Made by a program: the position numbers and the translations under genes. The notes under the pieces are model-generated. The model worked only from the letters and a program-made list of their open reading frames with translations, was not told where the DNA came from and made no database searches. Shown here piece after piece: positions 1-7,168 of a stretch of 15,393 bases of DNA (position 1 is the stretch's first letter; each line of letters starts with the position of its first letter). Origin of the DNA: CAZIWW01 sp964543275 (GTDB lineage: Bacteria; Patescibacteriota; Minisyncoccia; Moranbacterales; UBA11712); the NCBI GenBank assembly GCA_964543275.1, contig CAZIWW010000019.1:1-15393 (forward strand), read 5' to 3'.

Positions 1-175
1 ACATTTCCGATCCAATGTTCAATAGAAACGACAAGTTTCCTAACACCGAAAACACAACCACCGCCAGAAACTTTCGCTTGGCCGCCGCAAGAACAACGAG
101 AGAAATAATAAATGAAACCACGAGCAGAAAAATCGTGATCTGTAGATCAATTTTTGGGCTTCCAAAGAATAACAT
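1..175 (-). CDS. Membrane protein of unknown function, N-terminal part (runs off left edge)
   Basis: An open minus-strand frame starts at ATG 175-173 and continues without a stop through 58 codons to the window edge, so only the N-terminus is visible. The peptide begins MLFFGSPKIDLQ and has two hydrophobic stretches, roughly residues 11-32 (TIFLLVVSFIISLVVLAAA) and 37-53 (FLAVVVFSVLGNLSFLL), separated by the basic AKRK turn. That is the pattern of two transmembrane helices with a short positively charged loop. No Shine-Dalgarno is evident before the ATG. A cluster of dyad half-sites lies 29-61 bp upstream and could control it. The frame on the opposite strand (15-200) has a composition expected of an antisense shadow. 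I do not recognise the family. Confidence is moderate because only 58 residues are seen and the case rests on the membrane-helix pattern. Confidence 0.55.
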   Translation of the reverse strand, partial: MLFFGSPKIDLQITIFLLVVSFIISLVVLAAAKRKFLAVVVFSVLGNLSFLLNIGSEM

Positions 176-203
176 ACTTTTTGCGCAATTCCCGCGGTAG
201 TTT

Positions 204-236
204 TTTACTCCATTTACTTCAGTATACTGGAGTAAA
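204..236. promoter_or_regulatory. Candidate operator: three 9-bp half-sites forming a dyad
   Basis: Half-site TTTACTCCA lies at 204-212, a near copy TTTACTTCA follows directly at 213-221, and the inverted copy TGGAGTAAA is at 228-236. The last two form a 24-bp palindrome (213-236) centred on GTATAC with one mismatched pair. A TATACT hexamer that could serve as a minus-strand -10 lies inside the dyad, upstream of the partial membrane gene. The arrangement suits binding of a dimeric repressor, but no regulator is encoded nearby, and the site could instead belong to the short-word repeat hairpins seen elsewhere in the window. Confidence 0.4.
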
Positions 237-354
237 GCTGCTACCTGCTGAAAATGCTTTTGTGTTAATTTTTATTCGCTGCCTGTTCGCCTTATTGCAT
301 TAGAAATGTCCGAAAACAAAAACGACTTATAAAAATCATCTTGGATCATTTCCC

Positions 355-371
355 CTCGACGCTCGACGCTC
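355..371. repeat. Short tandem repeat, CTCGACG unit
   Basis: The 7-bp word CTCGACG occurs twice in tandem followed by a further CTC. It resembles other short-word repeats in this window (the CGAG words inside pheT, the ATTCGTA words between pheS and pheT). It lies in the non-coding stretch between the left-edge gene and the AdoMet decarboxylase gene. Confidence 0.45.
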
Positions 372-393
372 TTAATTATAGCCCAAATAAGAA

Positions 394-421
394 TTTAATC
401 CAACAACTTTAATCCAACAAC
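394..421. repeat. 14-bp perfect tandem duplication
   Basis: The 14-mer TTTAATCCAACAAC is present twice back to back (394-407 and 408-421) with no mismatch. It lies in non-coding DNA. It may be a replication-slippage product or a pair of direct binding sites; nothing in the sequence distinguishes these. Confidence 0.6.
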
Positions 422-442
422 CAAGCAAATTAGGTTTATATG

Positions 443-470
443 TCAAAACATTGCGGTCGCAAAGTTTTGA
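443..470. repeat. 28-bp near-perfect palindrome
   Basis: Arms TCAAAAC-A-TTGCG (443-455) and CGCAA-A-GTTTTGA (458-470) are perfect complements except for one A/A pair, with GT at the centre. There is no T-tract on either strand, so it is not a typical intrinsic terminator. It could be a protein-binding dyad or a repetitive palindromic element. Confidence 0.55.
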
Positions 471-550
471 TGTATCTTATCTTTTGATACTCAATAGTCG
501 CGAGATTTTAATGTATTTCCTGATATTCAATACTGAAAGAAGTTTAAAAG

Positions 551-583
551 AAATAAGAAAAGCCCAGCGCAAACGGCTGGACT
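551..583 (-). terminator. Intrinsic terminator after the AdoMet decarboxylase gene
   Basis: On the minus strand, 25 bases after the stop codon, AGTCCAGC (583-576) pairs with GCTGGGCT (568-561) through one G-U pair. The stem has 8 bp and a 7-nt loop and is followed by TTTTCTTATTT. This is the standard hairpin-plus-U-tract layout and it ends the speH transcript. Confidence 0.75.
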
Positions 584-607
584 ACCGGGAATCATAAAAA
601 TAATAAA

Positions 608-1033
608 CTAACCATCATAAGCATACCCTCTCTTGAATCTTTTCTTTTGAATCTTGGCCACTTTAAACCTAGACAATTCCCGGAAAAGCTGATCCAGAGC
701 TTTTTTTATGTCGTTCTCTTTCCCGCAGGTGAAAAGATCAAAAGCGATATAGCGTTCTTCCGGCCAGGTGTGAATGGAAAGATGAGATTCTGATAAAAGA
801 AAAAAGCCCGTTAGTCCGCGAGGCTTAAACTTATGAAAACCAACATGGAGTATTTTGTAATCACCTTCTCGCAACACATCCTCGAATAATTTCCGGCACT
901 TCGAAACTGAATCTAACTCTTTGGGATATTCATCAAAGTAGATATCATACAAAACATGGTGCGCGTCCGGCTTTCGGTACTCTTTACTGTGCCAGCTCCT
1001 AGAATAACTTTTGCCAAATTTTAATTTCTTCAA
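608..1033 (-). CDS. speH: S-adenosylmethionine decarboxylase proenzyme (bacterial SpeH type)
   Basis: The enzyme decarboxylates S-adenosylmethionine to provide the aminopropyl donor for spermidine synthesis. It is a pyruvoyl enzyme that cuts itself into two chains. The hallmark SESHLSIHTWPE is at residues 81-92. By comparison with the Thermotoga enzyme, cleavage is expected between Glu82 and Ser83, with His88 and Cys103 (in FTCG) as the processing and catalytic residues, and all are present. At 141 residues it is a little longer than many family members, the extra being a basic N-terminal stretch of about 22 residues rich in Lys, Arg and Ser. The only usable start is TTG at 1033, because an in-frame stop lies three codons upstream. 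A G-rich sequence (AAGGGGGG) precedes it at rather long spacing, so the start is the weakest part of the call. It has its own promoter and terminator. No spermidine synthase gene is in the window. Confidence 0.93.
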   Translation of the reverse strand: MKKLKFGKSYSRSWHSKEYRKPDAHHVLYDIYFDEYPKELDSVSKCRKLFEDVLREGDYKILHVGFHKFKPRGLTGFFLLSESHLSIHTWPEERYIAFDLFTCGKENDIKKALDQLFRELSRFKVAKIQKKRFKRGYAYDG

Positions 1034-1065
1034 ATTTTTTATTTCCCACCCCCCTTATAAATTAA

Positions 1066-1075
1066 TGGTTAACCA
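1066..1075. promoter_or_regulatory. 10-bp perfect palindrome in the speH leader
   Basis: TGGTTAACCA is a perfect dyad in the roughly 90-nt untranslated leader of speH, between the promoter and the G-rich ribosome-binding region. It could be an operator or a small hairpin. It is short enough to be a chance occurrence. Confidence 0.25.
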
Positions 1076-1128
1076 ATCACTATTGAAACATTATTGCCTT
1101 CGTTTTTTTTGTTTTTCTCTCATCAAGC

Positions 1129-1158
1129 ATTATAGACCCTGGCAACCAATGTTTGCAA
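1129..1158 (-). promoter_or_regulatory. Sigma-70-type promoter for speH
   Basis: On the minus strand TTGCAA (1158-1153) is followed after 18 bp by a consensus TATAAT (1134-1129). Transcription would start near 1122 and give a leader of about 90 nt. This makes speH a separate unit from the upstream ispH cluster. Confidence 0.6.
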
Positions 1159-1224
1159 AGGAAGATATAGTGAAAAGTTAAAATAAAAAATTCTAAGCTT
1201 ATTGTAAATGATCACCAAGCGTTG

Positions 1225-2100
1225 TCAATAGCACGTATTCGGGGTGAAATCTCGAATAGACTTTACCACTTCCTCTATCACCCATTCCGGGGTTGAAGCT
1301 CCGGCGCCGACGGCAACTTCGCAAATATTTCTAAACCAACTTTTCTTAAGTTCCTTCGAATTTTCAATGAAGTATGATCTTGGATTTATTTCTTTGGCTA
1401 TCTCGTAAAGCCGACAAGAATTAGCGCTGTCTTTTCCGCCGATAACAATAACTATTTCGTTGATTCTGGCCAGTTTTCTTATTTCGTTTTGTCGATCGTG
1501 CGTAGACCGGCAAATGGTGTTAAAAAATACAAACTTTTTCAAATTCTTTTTTTTAAGATAATCAGCGATTTTTTTAAACTGCTCTAAGTTTTGGGTTGTT
1601 TGAGAAATCAGACAATATTTTTTATTCTTCTCCAGTTTTAGCTTTTTCAGATCGCCAAAGTTTTCGATTATCTTTGGTTTTTTATCCGCCCATTTATAAA
1701 CGCTTTTGACTTCCTTGTGATTTTTGTCGCCGAAGATTATGACTTGATAATTTTTCTTGGAATAGTCTTGGGCTAACTTTTGCGCCCTTAAGACATTGGG
1801 GCAAATAGTATCCAAAATTGTTAGCCCCTTAGATTTGGCTCTGCGATGCAAGGACGGCTCTGTTCCGTGAGCGGTAAATATAACGGTTCCTTTGGGAATA
1901 TTATCCAGCGAATTAACTGCTTCAATTCCCAACTCTCGAAGTTTTTTTACAACATCCTCGTTGTGAACCAGCTTTCCTAAAACACAAACAGGCTTTCGGC
2001 AGTTTTTAGCGCACTTGAGTGTCATTTCGTAAGCCCGCTTGACACCAAAACAAAAACCAGAATGGCGACCGACGGTGATTCTAAGTTTCTTTTCCAACAT
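1225..2100 (-). CDS. ispH: 4-hydroxy-3-methylbut-2-enyl diphosphate reductase (IspH/LytB)
   Basis: This iron-sulfur enzyme catalyses the last step of the MEP pathway, converting HMBPP to IPP and DMAPP. The 291-residue length is close to the family norm. All three cluster cysteines are in recognisable motifs: GFCFGVKRA near the N-terminus, DTICP in the middle and FNTICRSTHDRQ in the third domain. Substrate-pocket motifs are also present: LVHN, NHKEV (His and Glu of the usual HPEV), SQTT, a GGKDSANS version of the usual GGxNSSNT, and GAGASTPEW. It starts at ATG 2100, 24 bp after valS, and has only a weak AGG upstream, so it is probably translated from the same transcript as valS. Identification is secure. 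No other MEP-pathway gene is visible here. Confidence 0.96.
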   Translation of the reverse strand: MLEKKLRITVGRHSGFCFGVKRAYEMTLKCAKNCRKPVCVLGKLVHNEDVVKKLRELGIEAVNSLDNIPKGTVIFTAHGTEPSLHRRAKSKGLTILDTICPNVLRAQKLAQDYSKKNYQVIIFGDKNHKEVKSVYKWADKKPKIIENFGDLKKLKLEKNKKYCLISQTTQNLEQFKKIADYLKKKNLKKFVFFNTICRSTHDRQNEIRKLARINEIVIVIGGKDSANSCRLYEIAKEINPRSYFIENSKELKKSWFRNICEVAVGAGASTPEWVIEEVVKSIRDFTPNTCY

Positions 2101-2124
2101 AACCTAAACTTTTATTGAAACTTG

Positions 2125-4572
2125 TCATTGAAGACTTACTTTTAAGTTAAGACTTTTATTTTTATAACCGCCTTTCTTGATCCTTCTGAATTTAATATCT
2201 CGGATATTTCCTACCGCCTTAATGTCGCTTACCATTTTTGACAATTCTCTTTTATCTTTCGCGGAACAATCGATAATTAACTCCCCGAGTTCTGCTTTTA
2301 AGCTTAAGCCTCTAACAGCCTTATATCTTCTGATAACGGAAATTATTTCTATAAGAACTTTACCTACTTCAATAAGTCTTCCCGACTTGAGTTTTTTATC
2401 AACTTCCGGCCAGTTACAAAGGTGAACGGACTTAGCGCACAACCCAGTCTTAAAAAAAGCCTGGTAAATTTCTTCAGTAATAAACGGCGTTACGGGAGAT
2501 AACAATCGAATCAGCGTGAACAAAACGTTGTAAAGGGTGAATTGAGCCGACTCGCGGCCAAGTTTTCCATCTTTGCTTTTATTGTAAAGTCGGTTTTTGA
2601 CTATCTCAATATAATTGTCTGCCAGCTTAATCCAAAAGAATTTTTCAATTTCAATTTTAACAGCGGAATATTCATAATTCTCAAAAGCTTTGGTTGTCTT
2701 TTTTATAAGCTCCTGAAGTTCAGCCAAAATCCACCTGTCAACCTGATAAATTTTATTCGCATTCATTCGCTTTTTGCATTCACGGCCATTCGCGTTTAAC
2801 ATTACGAACCTGTTCACATTCCAAAGCTTGGTCAAGAATTTCTGCCCGGCTTGAATTTCCTCTTCGGAGTAATTAATATCCTGTCCGAGACTTCTTCCAG
2901 CCGCCCAAAAACGCAAAGCGTCGGCGCCGTATTTCTCCAATATATCTTGGGGCGCGACGGCATTGCCTAAGCTTTTGGACATTTTTCTGCCACTGGAATC
3001 CAACACATGACCGGATATGGCAACATTTTTCCATGGAAGTCTTTTAGAGTGGAAGTATGACCGCGCCACGGTATAAAAAAGCCATGTGGAAATTATGTCA
3101 TGGGCCTGCGGGCGAAGATTCATAGGAATTAATTCATCTCCCTTCTTTTTTCCAAAGAAAAGATATAATGCCAGTTGGGGCGTCAGCGAACTGGTCGCCC
3201 AGGTATCCAAAACATCGCGCTCCGGTTCGAACTCCCGCCCGCCGCATTTCTCGCATTTGCCCTTCGGTTTGTCAGTCAACGGATCAACCGGGAGATCCTG
3301 ACTGCGAGCCAGCTTTACTTCTCCGCATTTCTTACAGTACCAAATTGGGAACGGCACTCCAAAAAATCTCTGCCTTGAGACGCACCAGTCCCAGCCCAAC
3401 CCATCTATCCAATTGTTATAGCGCGATCGCATGAAAGCCGGATGCCACTTAAGCTTTCTCCCAAGCTCAATAAATTTTTTCTTTTGATTTAGGTACTTTA
3501 TAAACCACTGTGTGGTATTAAGAATTTCAACTTCGGTTTTGCAGCGTTCGTGAACGTTGACCGTATGAATTATTTTTTTCTGACTGGCCAATAACTTTTT
3601 CTTTTTTAAATCTTCAATAATTTTCCCTCGGGCTTCTTTTATGGAAAGTCCGGCATAGTCTTTGGCCCTTTTGGTCATAAGCCCGTCCTTAGTTATAGAA
3701 ACCACCAATGGAAGGTTGTATTTTTTAAACCATTCCACGTCAGTCTTGTCCCCAAAGGTGCAGCACATTACCGCTCCGCTTCCTTTTTTCATATCAACTT
3801 TTTTGTCAGTCTTAATTTCGACCCAGTGGTTAAAAATCGGCACTTGCGCTTTTTTCCCAACCAGCGACTTATATCTCTTATCGCTTGGATGGACAAAAAT
3901 TGTCACGCAGCTGGAAAGCAGTTCCGGCCGGGTGGTAGAGATAATTAAACTTTTTCTATTTTCTAACTTAAAGACAAGGTTGTTAAAATAAGTTTCTTGC
4001 TCCTTATCCTCCATTTCGGCCTGGGCTATGGCAGTTTGACATCGCGGACACCAAACCACTGGCGCTTCTTGGCGATAAACCAGTTTCTTATTGAAAAGAT
4101 CAATAAAAAAACTTTGGCTGATTTTGCGCGAGCTGTCATCGATAGTTGAATAAGTTTTAAAAAAATCGCATGACATCCCAATATTCTTCCAGTCTTGAAT
4201 AAATTCAGGAGTTATTTCCTTAAGAGTTTTGTTGCAAAGATTAATAAATTCATTTCGCTTCATCTTACTGGCTCGGACTTTTTTCAGTTTTTCAACTAAG
4301 CGTTCGGTTGCCAAACCATTGTCATCCGTTCCGAACGGAAAGAAAACATTTTCTCCTTTTATGCGCCTATACCTCGCCACAAAATCTTCGTGAGTATAAG
4401 AATAAGCGTGACCGATGTGCATTCGCCCGCTTACCGTCGGCGGCGGCGTGTCAATAGAAAAAACATTCCCCTTTTCCCTGGGATTGAATTTATATACTTT
4501 ATTTTTTTCCCAAAATTTCAGCCACTTCAGCTCGGTATCTTTGGGATGGTAGTGTTTGGAGATATTTTCCAT
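2125..4572 (-). CDS. valS: Valyl-tRNA synthetase, archaeal-type
   Basis: This class I synthetase charges tRNA-Val and edits mischarged threonine. The HIGH signature is MHIGHAYSYT near residue 53, and the KMSKS signature is GRKMSKSLGN in the second half. The editing domain is recognisable by STTRPELLSSC and GSGAVMCCTFGDKTDVEW. Zinc-ribbon cysteine pairs are present (CPRC in the editing insertion; CKKC and CEKC before the second catalytic half). The pocket sequence FGTDDNGLATERLVEK resembles the DDNGL form of archaeal and rickettsial enzymes and not the PGTDHAGIATQ of most bacteria. At about 815 residues it lacks room for the C-terminal coiled coil of typical bacterial ValRS. TTG and ATG are adjacent at 4575 and 4572; I take the ATG. 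It follows pheT by 59 bp containing a hairpin. Confidence 0.96.
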   Translation of the reverse strand: MENISKHYHPKDTELKWLKFWEKNKVYKFNPREKGNVFSIDTPPPTVSGRMHIGHAYSYTHEDFVARYRRIKGENVFFPFGTDDNGLATERLVEKLKKVRASKMKRNEFINLCNKTLKEITPEFIQDWKNIGMSCDFFKTYSTIDDSSRKISQSFFIDLFNKKLVYRQEAPVVWCPRCQTAIAQAEMEDKEQETYFNNLVFKLENRKSLIISTTRPELLSSCVTIFVHPSDKRYKSLVGKKAQVPIFNHWVEIKTDKKVDMKKGSGAVMCCTFGDKTDVEWFKKYNLPLVVSITKDGLMTKRAKDYAGLSIKEARGKIIEDLKKKKLLASQKKIIHTVNVHERCKTEVEILNTTQWFIKYLNQKKKFIELGRKLKWHPAFMRSRYNNWIDGLGWDWCVSRQRFFGVPFPIWYCKKCGEVKLARSQDLPVDPLTDKPKGKCEKCGGREFEPERDVLDTWATSSLTPQLALYLFFGKKKGDELIPMNLRPQAHDIISTWLFYTVARSYFHSKRLPWKNVAISGHVLDSSGRKMSKSLGNAVAPQDILEKYGADALRFWAAGRSLGQDINYSEEEIQAGQKFLTKLWNVNRFVMLNANGRECKKRMNANKIYQVDRWILAELQELIKKTTKAFENYEYSAVKIEIEKFFWIKLADNYIEIVKNRLYNKSKDGKLGRESAQFTLYNVLFTLIRLLSPVTPFITEEIYQAFFKTGLCAKSVHLCNWPEVDKKLKSGRLIEVGKVLIEIISVIRRYKAVRGLSLKAELGELIIDCSAKDKRELSKMVSDIKAVGNIRDIKFRRIKKGGYKNKSLNLKVSLQ

Positions 4573-4583
4573 CAATCATTAAA

Positions 4584-4623
4584 CATTGAACATTGATCAA
4601 TAATTAATAACCAATGTTCAATG
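4584..4623. repeat. Intergenic hairpin between pheT and valS
   Basis: CATTGAACATTG (4584-4595) and its exact complement CAATGTTCAATG (4612-4623) form a perfect 12-bp stem with a 16-nt AT-rich loop. There is no T-tract on the minus strand, so it should not block pheT-valS read-through. It may be an mRNA processing or stability element, or a member of the short-word repeat class seen elsewhere here. Confidence 0.6.
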
Positions 4624-4631
4624 AATCGCCA

Positions 4632-7067
4632 CTATTTTCTTACCTCCACTCTCAAGTCATCCTCCAGCTTTCTAATAACTCTCTCCATCACTTCATTTAT
4701 CTCCTCCGCCGTTAAAGTCTTTTCTCTCGATCCAATCTCAATTCTAAAGGCCAGGCTTTTTTTGCCTTCAATCTCTGATATGTCAAATAAATTAATATCT
4801 AAAACCAAGTTGCCGCCGGCTTCGCGTATCTTGGAAAAAATATCAGCTGCTAGAGTGTCTTTTTTCACAAACATCGAAATATCGCGCGTTACACTGGGAT
4901 ATTTGCTGATCGGCTCAAATTGTTTTTCCGGAATTACTATTTTTAACAACTCGCCAATTTTTAATTCAAAGACGGCTGCGCTGGATTTAATGTTGAATTT
5001 ATCCAAAACTCGCGGATTTATTTCTCCAACCCTGCCGATTTCTTTATTATTCACTTTTACAACGGCCGCGCGAGTCGGATGCCAAAAGAGGCGAAATTTT
5101 GAATTGAGGATTTCGAATTTTGAATTTTTATAGCCCAGTTTGTCAAGCAATGCCTCTAACTTTCCTTTTAATTCAAAAAATAGAGTGTCTTTTTTCTTCA
5201 AATTTACCAACATTCCAGCTAGTATGGTTTTTTCTTTAGGCAATTTATCGGCAGCGCTTAAATATACTCTTCCGATTTCAAAAAGCGAAAAGGAGGGATA
5301 ATTTTTAAGATTCAGTCTGACATTTTTCAGCAATCCCGGAATTAAGCTAGTCCGCAAAAACTGCTGATCTGGATTCATCGGATTAGCCACTTCAAAATGT
5401 TCCGCTTTGTCTAATAAGCATTTTTCAGTATCTTCACGGCTGTAGAAAGAATAATTATACATTTCCGAAAAACCCAAGCCAGTCATCGCGTTCCGCAAGT
5501 CGTCTTCAAAAATTCTTTGAGCATTAACAGCTGGAGCGCCCAACTCAACTAACGGCGCGGTTTCGCGAATATTTTCATAGCCGTAAATTCTTCCAATCTC
5601 TTCGATTAAATCTTCCTGCGTTTTAAGGTCGAGTCGAATAGTCGGCACTTCGACCGCAAAATTATCGCCGGCCTTGACTACTTTCATCCCCAGTCTTTCC
5701 AAAATATTTTTAACTCTGGCAGGATTTATTTTTTCACCCAAAAGGCCATTAACATAATCTGTTTCTAATTTAACCTTCCACGGTTTTAACTTTTTTGGGT
5801 AAATATCCACGCTCGCCGTCACTCGCGCGTTCTGCCCGCTCTGCCCGCCGTACTTCTTGATCAACTCGACGGCTCTCGCCGCAGCCGCTTCGGCCAAGTT
5901 TGGATCAATTTCTCTTTCAAAACGATAGGAAGATTCCGTTTGCAAATTATGGGCAACTCGGCTTTTTCTAATACTGACTGCGTCAAAGTTAGCCGACTCC
6001 AAAATAATGGCAGTGGTATTTTCGCCAACGGCCGAATCCAGTCCGCCCATAATTCCAGCTAGAGCGATTGGTTTTTCACTGTCTGCGATAACCAAATCAT
6101 TTTGAGTTAAAACTTTTTCGGTTTCGTCCAGTAGTTTAATTTTCTCGCCATTCTTTGCTTTGCGTATAATCATTTCAACTGCCTGATCATTGGAGCTTTG
6201 AGTTTGGGATTTTTTTCGAGTTTCGAGTTTCGAGCTTCGAGTTTCTCTTTTGATTTTTCCAAAATCAAAAGAGTGCATCGGCTGACCCAATTCCAGCATC
6301 ACATAATTAGTAATATCCACGATGTTATTGACTGGCTTTATTCCGCAAACTCTAAGCCGTGATTGCATCCAGAGCGGCGAGGGCTTTATTTCCACATTCT
6401 CAACAACCGCTCCGATATATCTCAAGCAAAGATTTTTATCTTCAACCTCAATTTTAAGCGCGTGGCTTTTAGGCAATTTCAAGCGCAGGCTGTCAAAATC
6501 AAATTTGGCTTTTCTGTTTTCCAGAGCGCAAATGTCCCGCGCCGCTCCTATGTGCGACAAAGCGTCGTGCCCGCGATTGGGAAGAATATCAAAGTCTAGC
6601 TGAGTGTCATCCAGCTTTAAATATTTAGCTAGATTTTCTCCCGTTTTGGCGCCTTTGTCTAAGACATAAATTCCACTGCAATCTTCTCCGATTCCCAATT
6701 CCTTTCGCGAGCAAAGCATGCCTTGAGATTCTACGCCCCGAATTTTAATTTTATTAACAATATGACCATTTGGAAGGATGGCGCCAACCAACGCCGTTGC
6801 AACCTTGTCTCTTACTGAAATATTAAAAGCTCCGCAAATAACGTTTAAAACTCTTTTACCGATATCAACTTTAACTACTTGCAGACGATCAGCGTTAGGA
6901 TGTTTTTCTATATTCTTAATTTGTCCAATTACGACTCGACTAAAGCCCGTTGAAAAATCGCGCGCTTCTTCAAGTTCAAATGCCCGCGTTGTTAAAACCT
7001 CTCCCAGTTTTTCCGGAGACAATTTCGTTCCTGATAATTCTTTAAGCCAGCTGTAGGAGTATTTCAT
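4632..7067 (-). CDS. pheT: Phenylalanyl-tRNA synthetase beta subunit
   Basis: The beta chain of the heterotetrameric PheRS binds tRNA-Phe and edits mischarged tyrosine. In order it shows an EMAP/tRNA-binding domain at about residues 45-150 (IGQIKNIEKHPNADRLQVV, then GVESQGMLCSRKELG), the B3/B4 editing domain, the B5 domain, a catalytic-like core (YNYSFYSRE, NPMNPDQQFLRTSLIPGLL) and a C-terminal FDX-ACB anticodon-binding domain (ISKYPSVTRDISMFV). The 811 residues include two low-complexity stretches absent from typical PheT, about 270-295 and 646-658, both encoded by short-word repeats. The ATG at 7067 abuts an N gap, and its 55-bp beginning is repeated beyond the gap, so the gene is complete and the gap is artificial. 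No clear Shine-Dalgarno is seen. It follows pheS, as in most bacteria. Confidence 0.97.
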   Translation of the reverse strand: MKYSYSWLKELSGTKLSPEKLGEVLTTRAFELEEARDFSTGFSRVVIGQIKNIEKHPNADRLQVVKVDIGKRVLNVICGAFNISVRDKVATALVGAILPNGHIVNKIKIRGVESQGMLCSRKELGIGEDCSGIYVLDKGAKTGENLAKYLKLDDTQLDFDILPNRGHDALSHIGAARDICALENRKAKFDFDSLRLKLPKSHALKIEVEDKNLCLRYIGAVVENVEIKPSPLWMQSRLRVCGIKPVNNIVDITNYVMLELGQPMHSFDFGKIKRETRSSKLETRKKSQTQSSNDQAVEMIIRKAKNGEKIKLLDETEKVLTQNDLVIADSEKPIALAGIMGGLDSAVGENTTAIILESANFDAVSIRKSRVAHNLQTESSYRFEREIDPNLAEAAAARAVELIKKYGGQSGQNARVTASVDIYPKKLKPWKVKLETDYVNGLLGEKINPARVKNILERLGMKVVKAGDNFAVEVPTIRLDLKTQEDLIEEIGRIYGYENIRETAPLVELGAPAVNAQRIFEDDLRNAMTGLGFSEMYNYSFYSREDTEKCLLDKAEHFEVANPMNPDQQFLRTSLIPGLLKNVRLNLKNYPSFSLFEIGRVYLSAADKLPKEKTILAGMLVNLKKKDTLFFELKGKLEALLDKLGYKNSKFEILNSKFRLFWHPTRAAVVKVNNKEIGRVGEINPRVLDKFNIKSSAAVFELKIGELLKIVIPEKQFEPISKYPSVTRDISMFVKKDTLAADIFSKIREAGGNLVLDINLFDISEIEGKKSLAFRIEIGSREKTLTAEEINEVMERVIRKLEDDLRVEVRK
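5094..5128. repeat. In-frame AATTCAAAATT-type repeat inside pheT
   Basis: Within pheT the word AATTCAAAAT (minus strand) recurs on both sides of CGAAATCCTC and encodes KNSKFEILNSKF at about residues 646-658, just before the conserved WHPTRAA. SKF..LNSKF is an internal near-repeat of protein sequence, as expected where a repeat element is translated. It lies in a normally variable loop. Confidence 0.55.
6214..6245. repeat. In-frame TTTCGAG repeat inside pheT
   Basis: TTTCGAG words occur in close tandem (TTTCGAG, TTTCGAG, TTTCGAG, CTTCGAG, then TTTC) inside the pheT reading frame and encode the polar RETRSSKLETRKK at about residues 275-287. Typical PheT joins the HxFD motif almost directly to the IIVRRAK segment; here about 25 residues are inserted between FGKIK and MIIRKAK. 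A 12-bp perfect inverted repeat (6246-6257 and 6261-6272) lies immediately beside it. Confidence 0.65.
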
Positions 7068-7068
7068 G
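7014..7068. repeat. 55-bp exact duplicate, copy 1 (left of gap)
   Basis: These 55 bases, containing the first codons of pheT, are identical to 7169-7223 on the other side of the N run. This is a contig-end overlap left by scaffolding and not a biological duplication. Confidence 0.95.
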
Positions 7069-7168
7069 NNNNNNNNNNNNNNNNNNNNNNNNNNNNNNNN
7101 NNNNNNNNNNNNNNNNNNNNNNNNNNNNNNNNNNNNNNNNNNNNNNNNNNNNNNNNNNNNNNNNNNNN
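7069..7168. other. Assembly gap of 100 N, probably spurious
   Basis: There are exactly 100 N bases, a common placeholder length for a gap of unknown size. Because the flanks are the same 55 bp, the two contigs most likely overlap and nothing is missing. A 55-bp overlap equals a commonly used de Bruijn graph k-mer length. The true pheS-pheT spacing would then be about 132 bp. Confidence 0.9.

Noticed and set aside
11..23. CCAATGTTCAAT near the left edge matching the pheT-valS hairpin arm
   Set aside because: Only about 12 bp match, and here they fall within codons of the left-edge membrane gene with no inverted partner, so chance is sufficient.
15..200. Plus-strand open frame of 61 codons at the left edge
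   Set aside because: It is antisense to a minus-strand frame with two clear transmembrane helices; its own product is Thr/Arg/Asn-rich without recognisable features.
355..470. CRISPR array suggested by clustered short repeats and palindromes
   Set aside because: Repeat units are 7 and 14 bp in direct tandem without regular spacers, and no cas gene is in the window.
4621..5133. 170-codon plus-strand open frame
   Set aside because: It lies wholly antisense to the conserved C-terminal region of pheT and begins inside an intergenic hairpin; its Ser/Leu/Phe-rich composition is that of a shadow.
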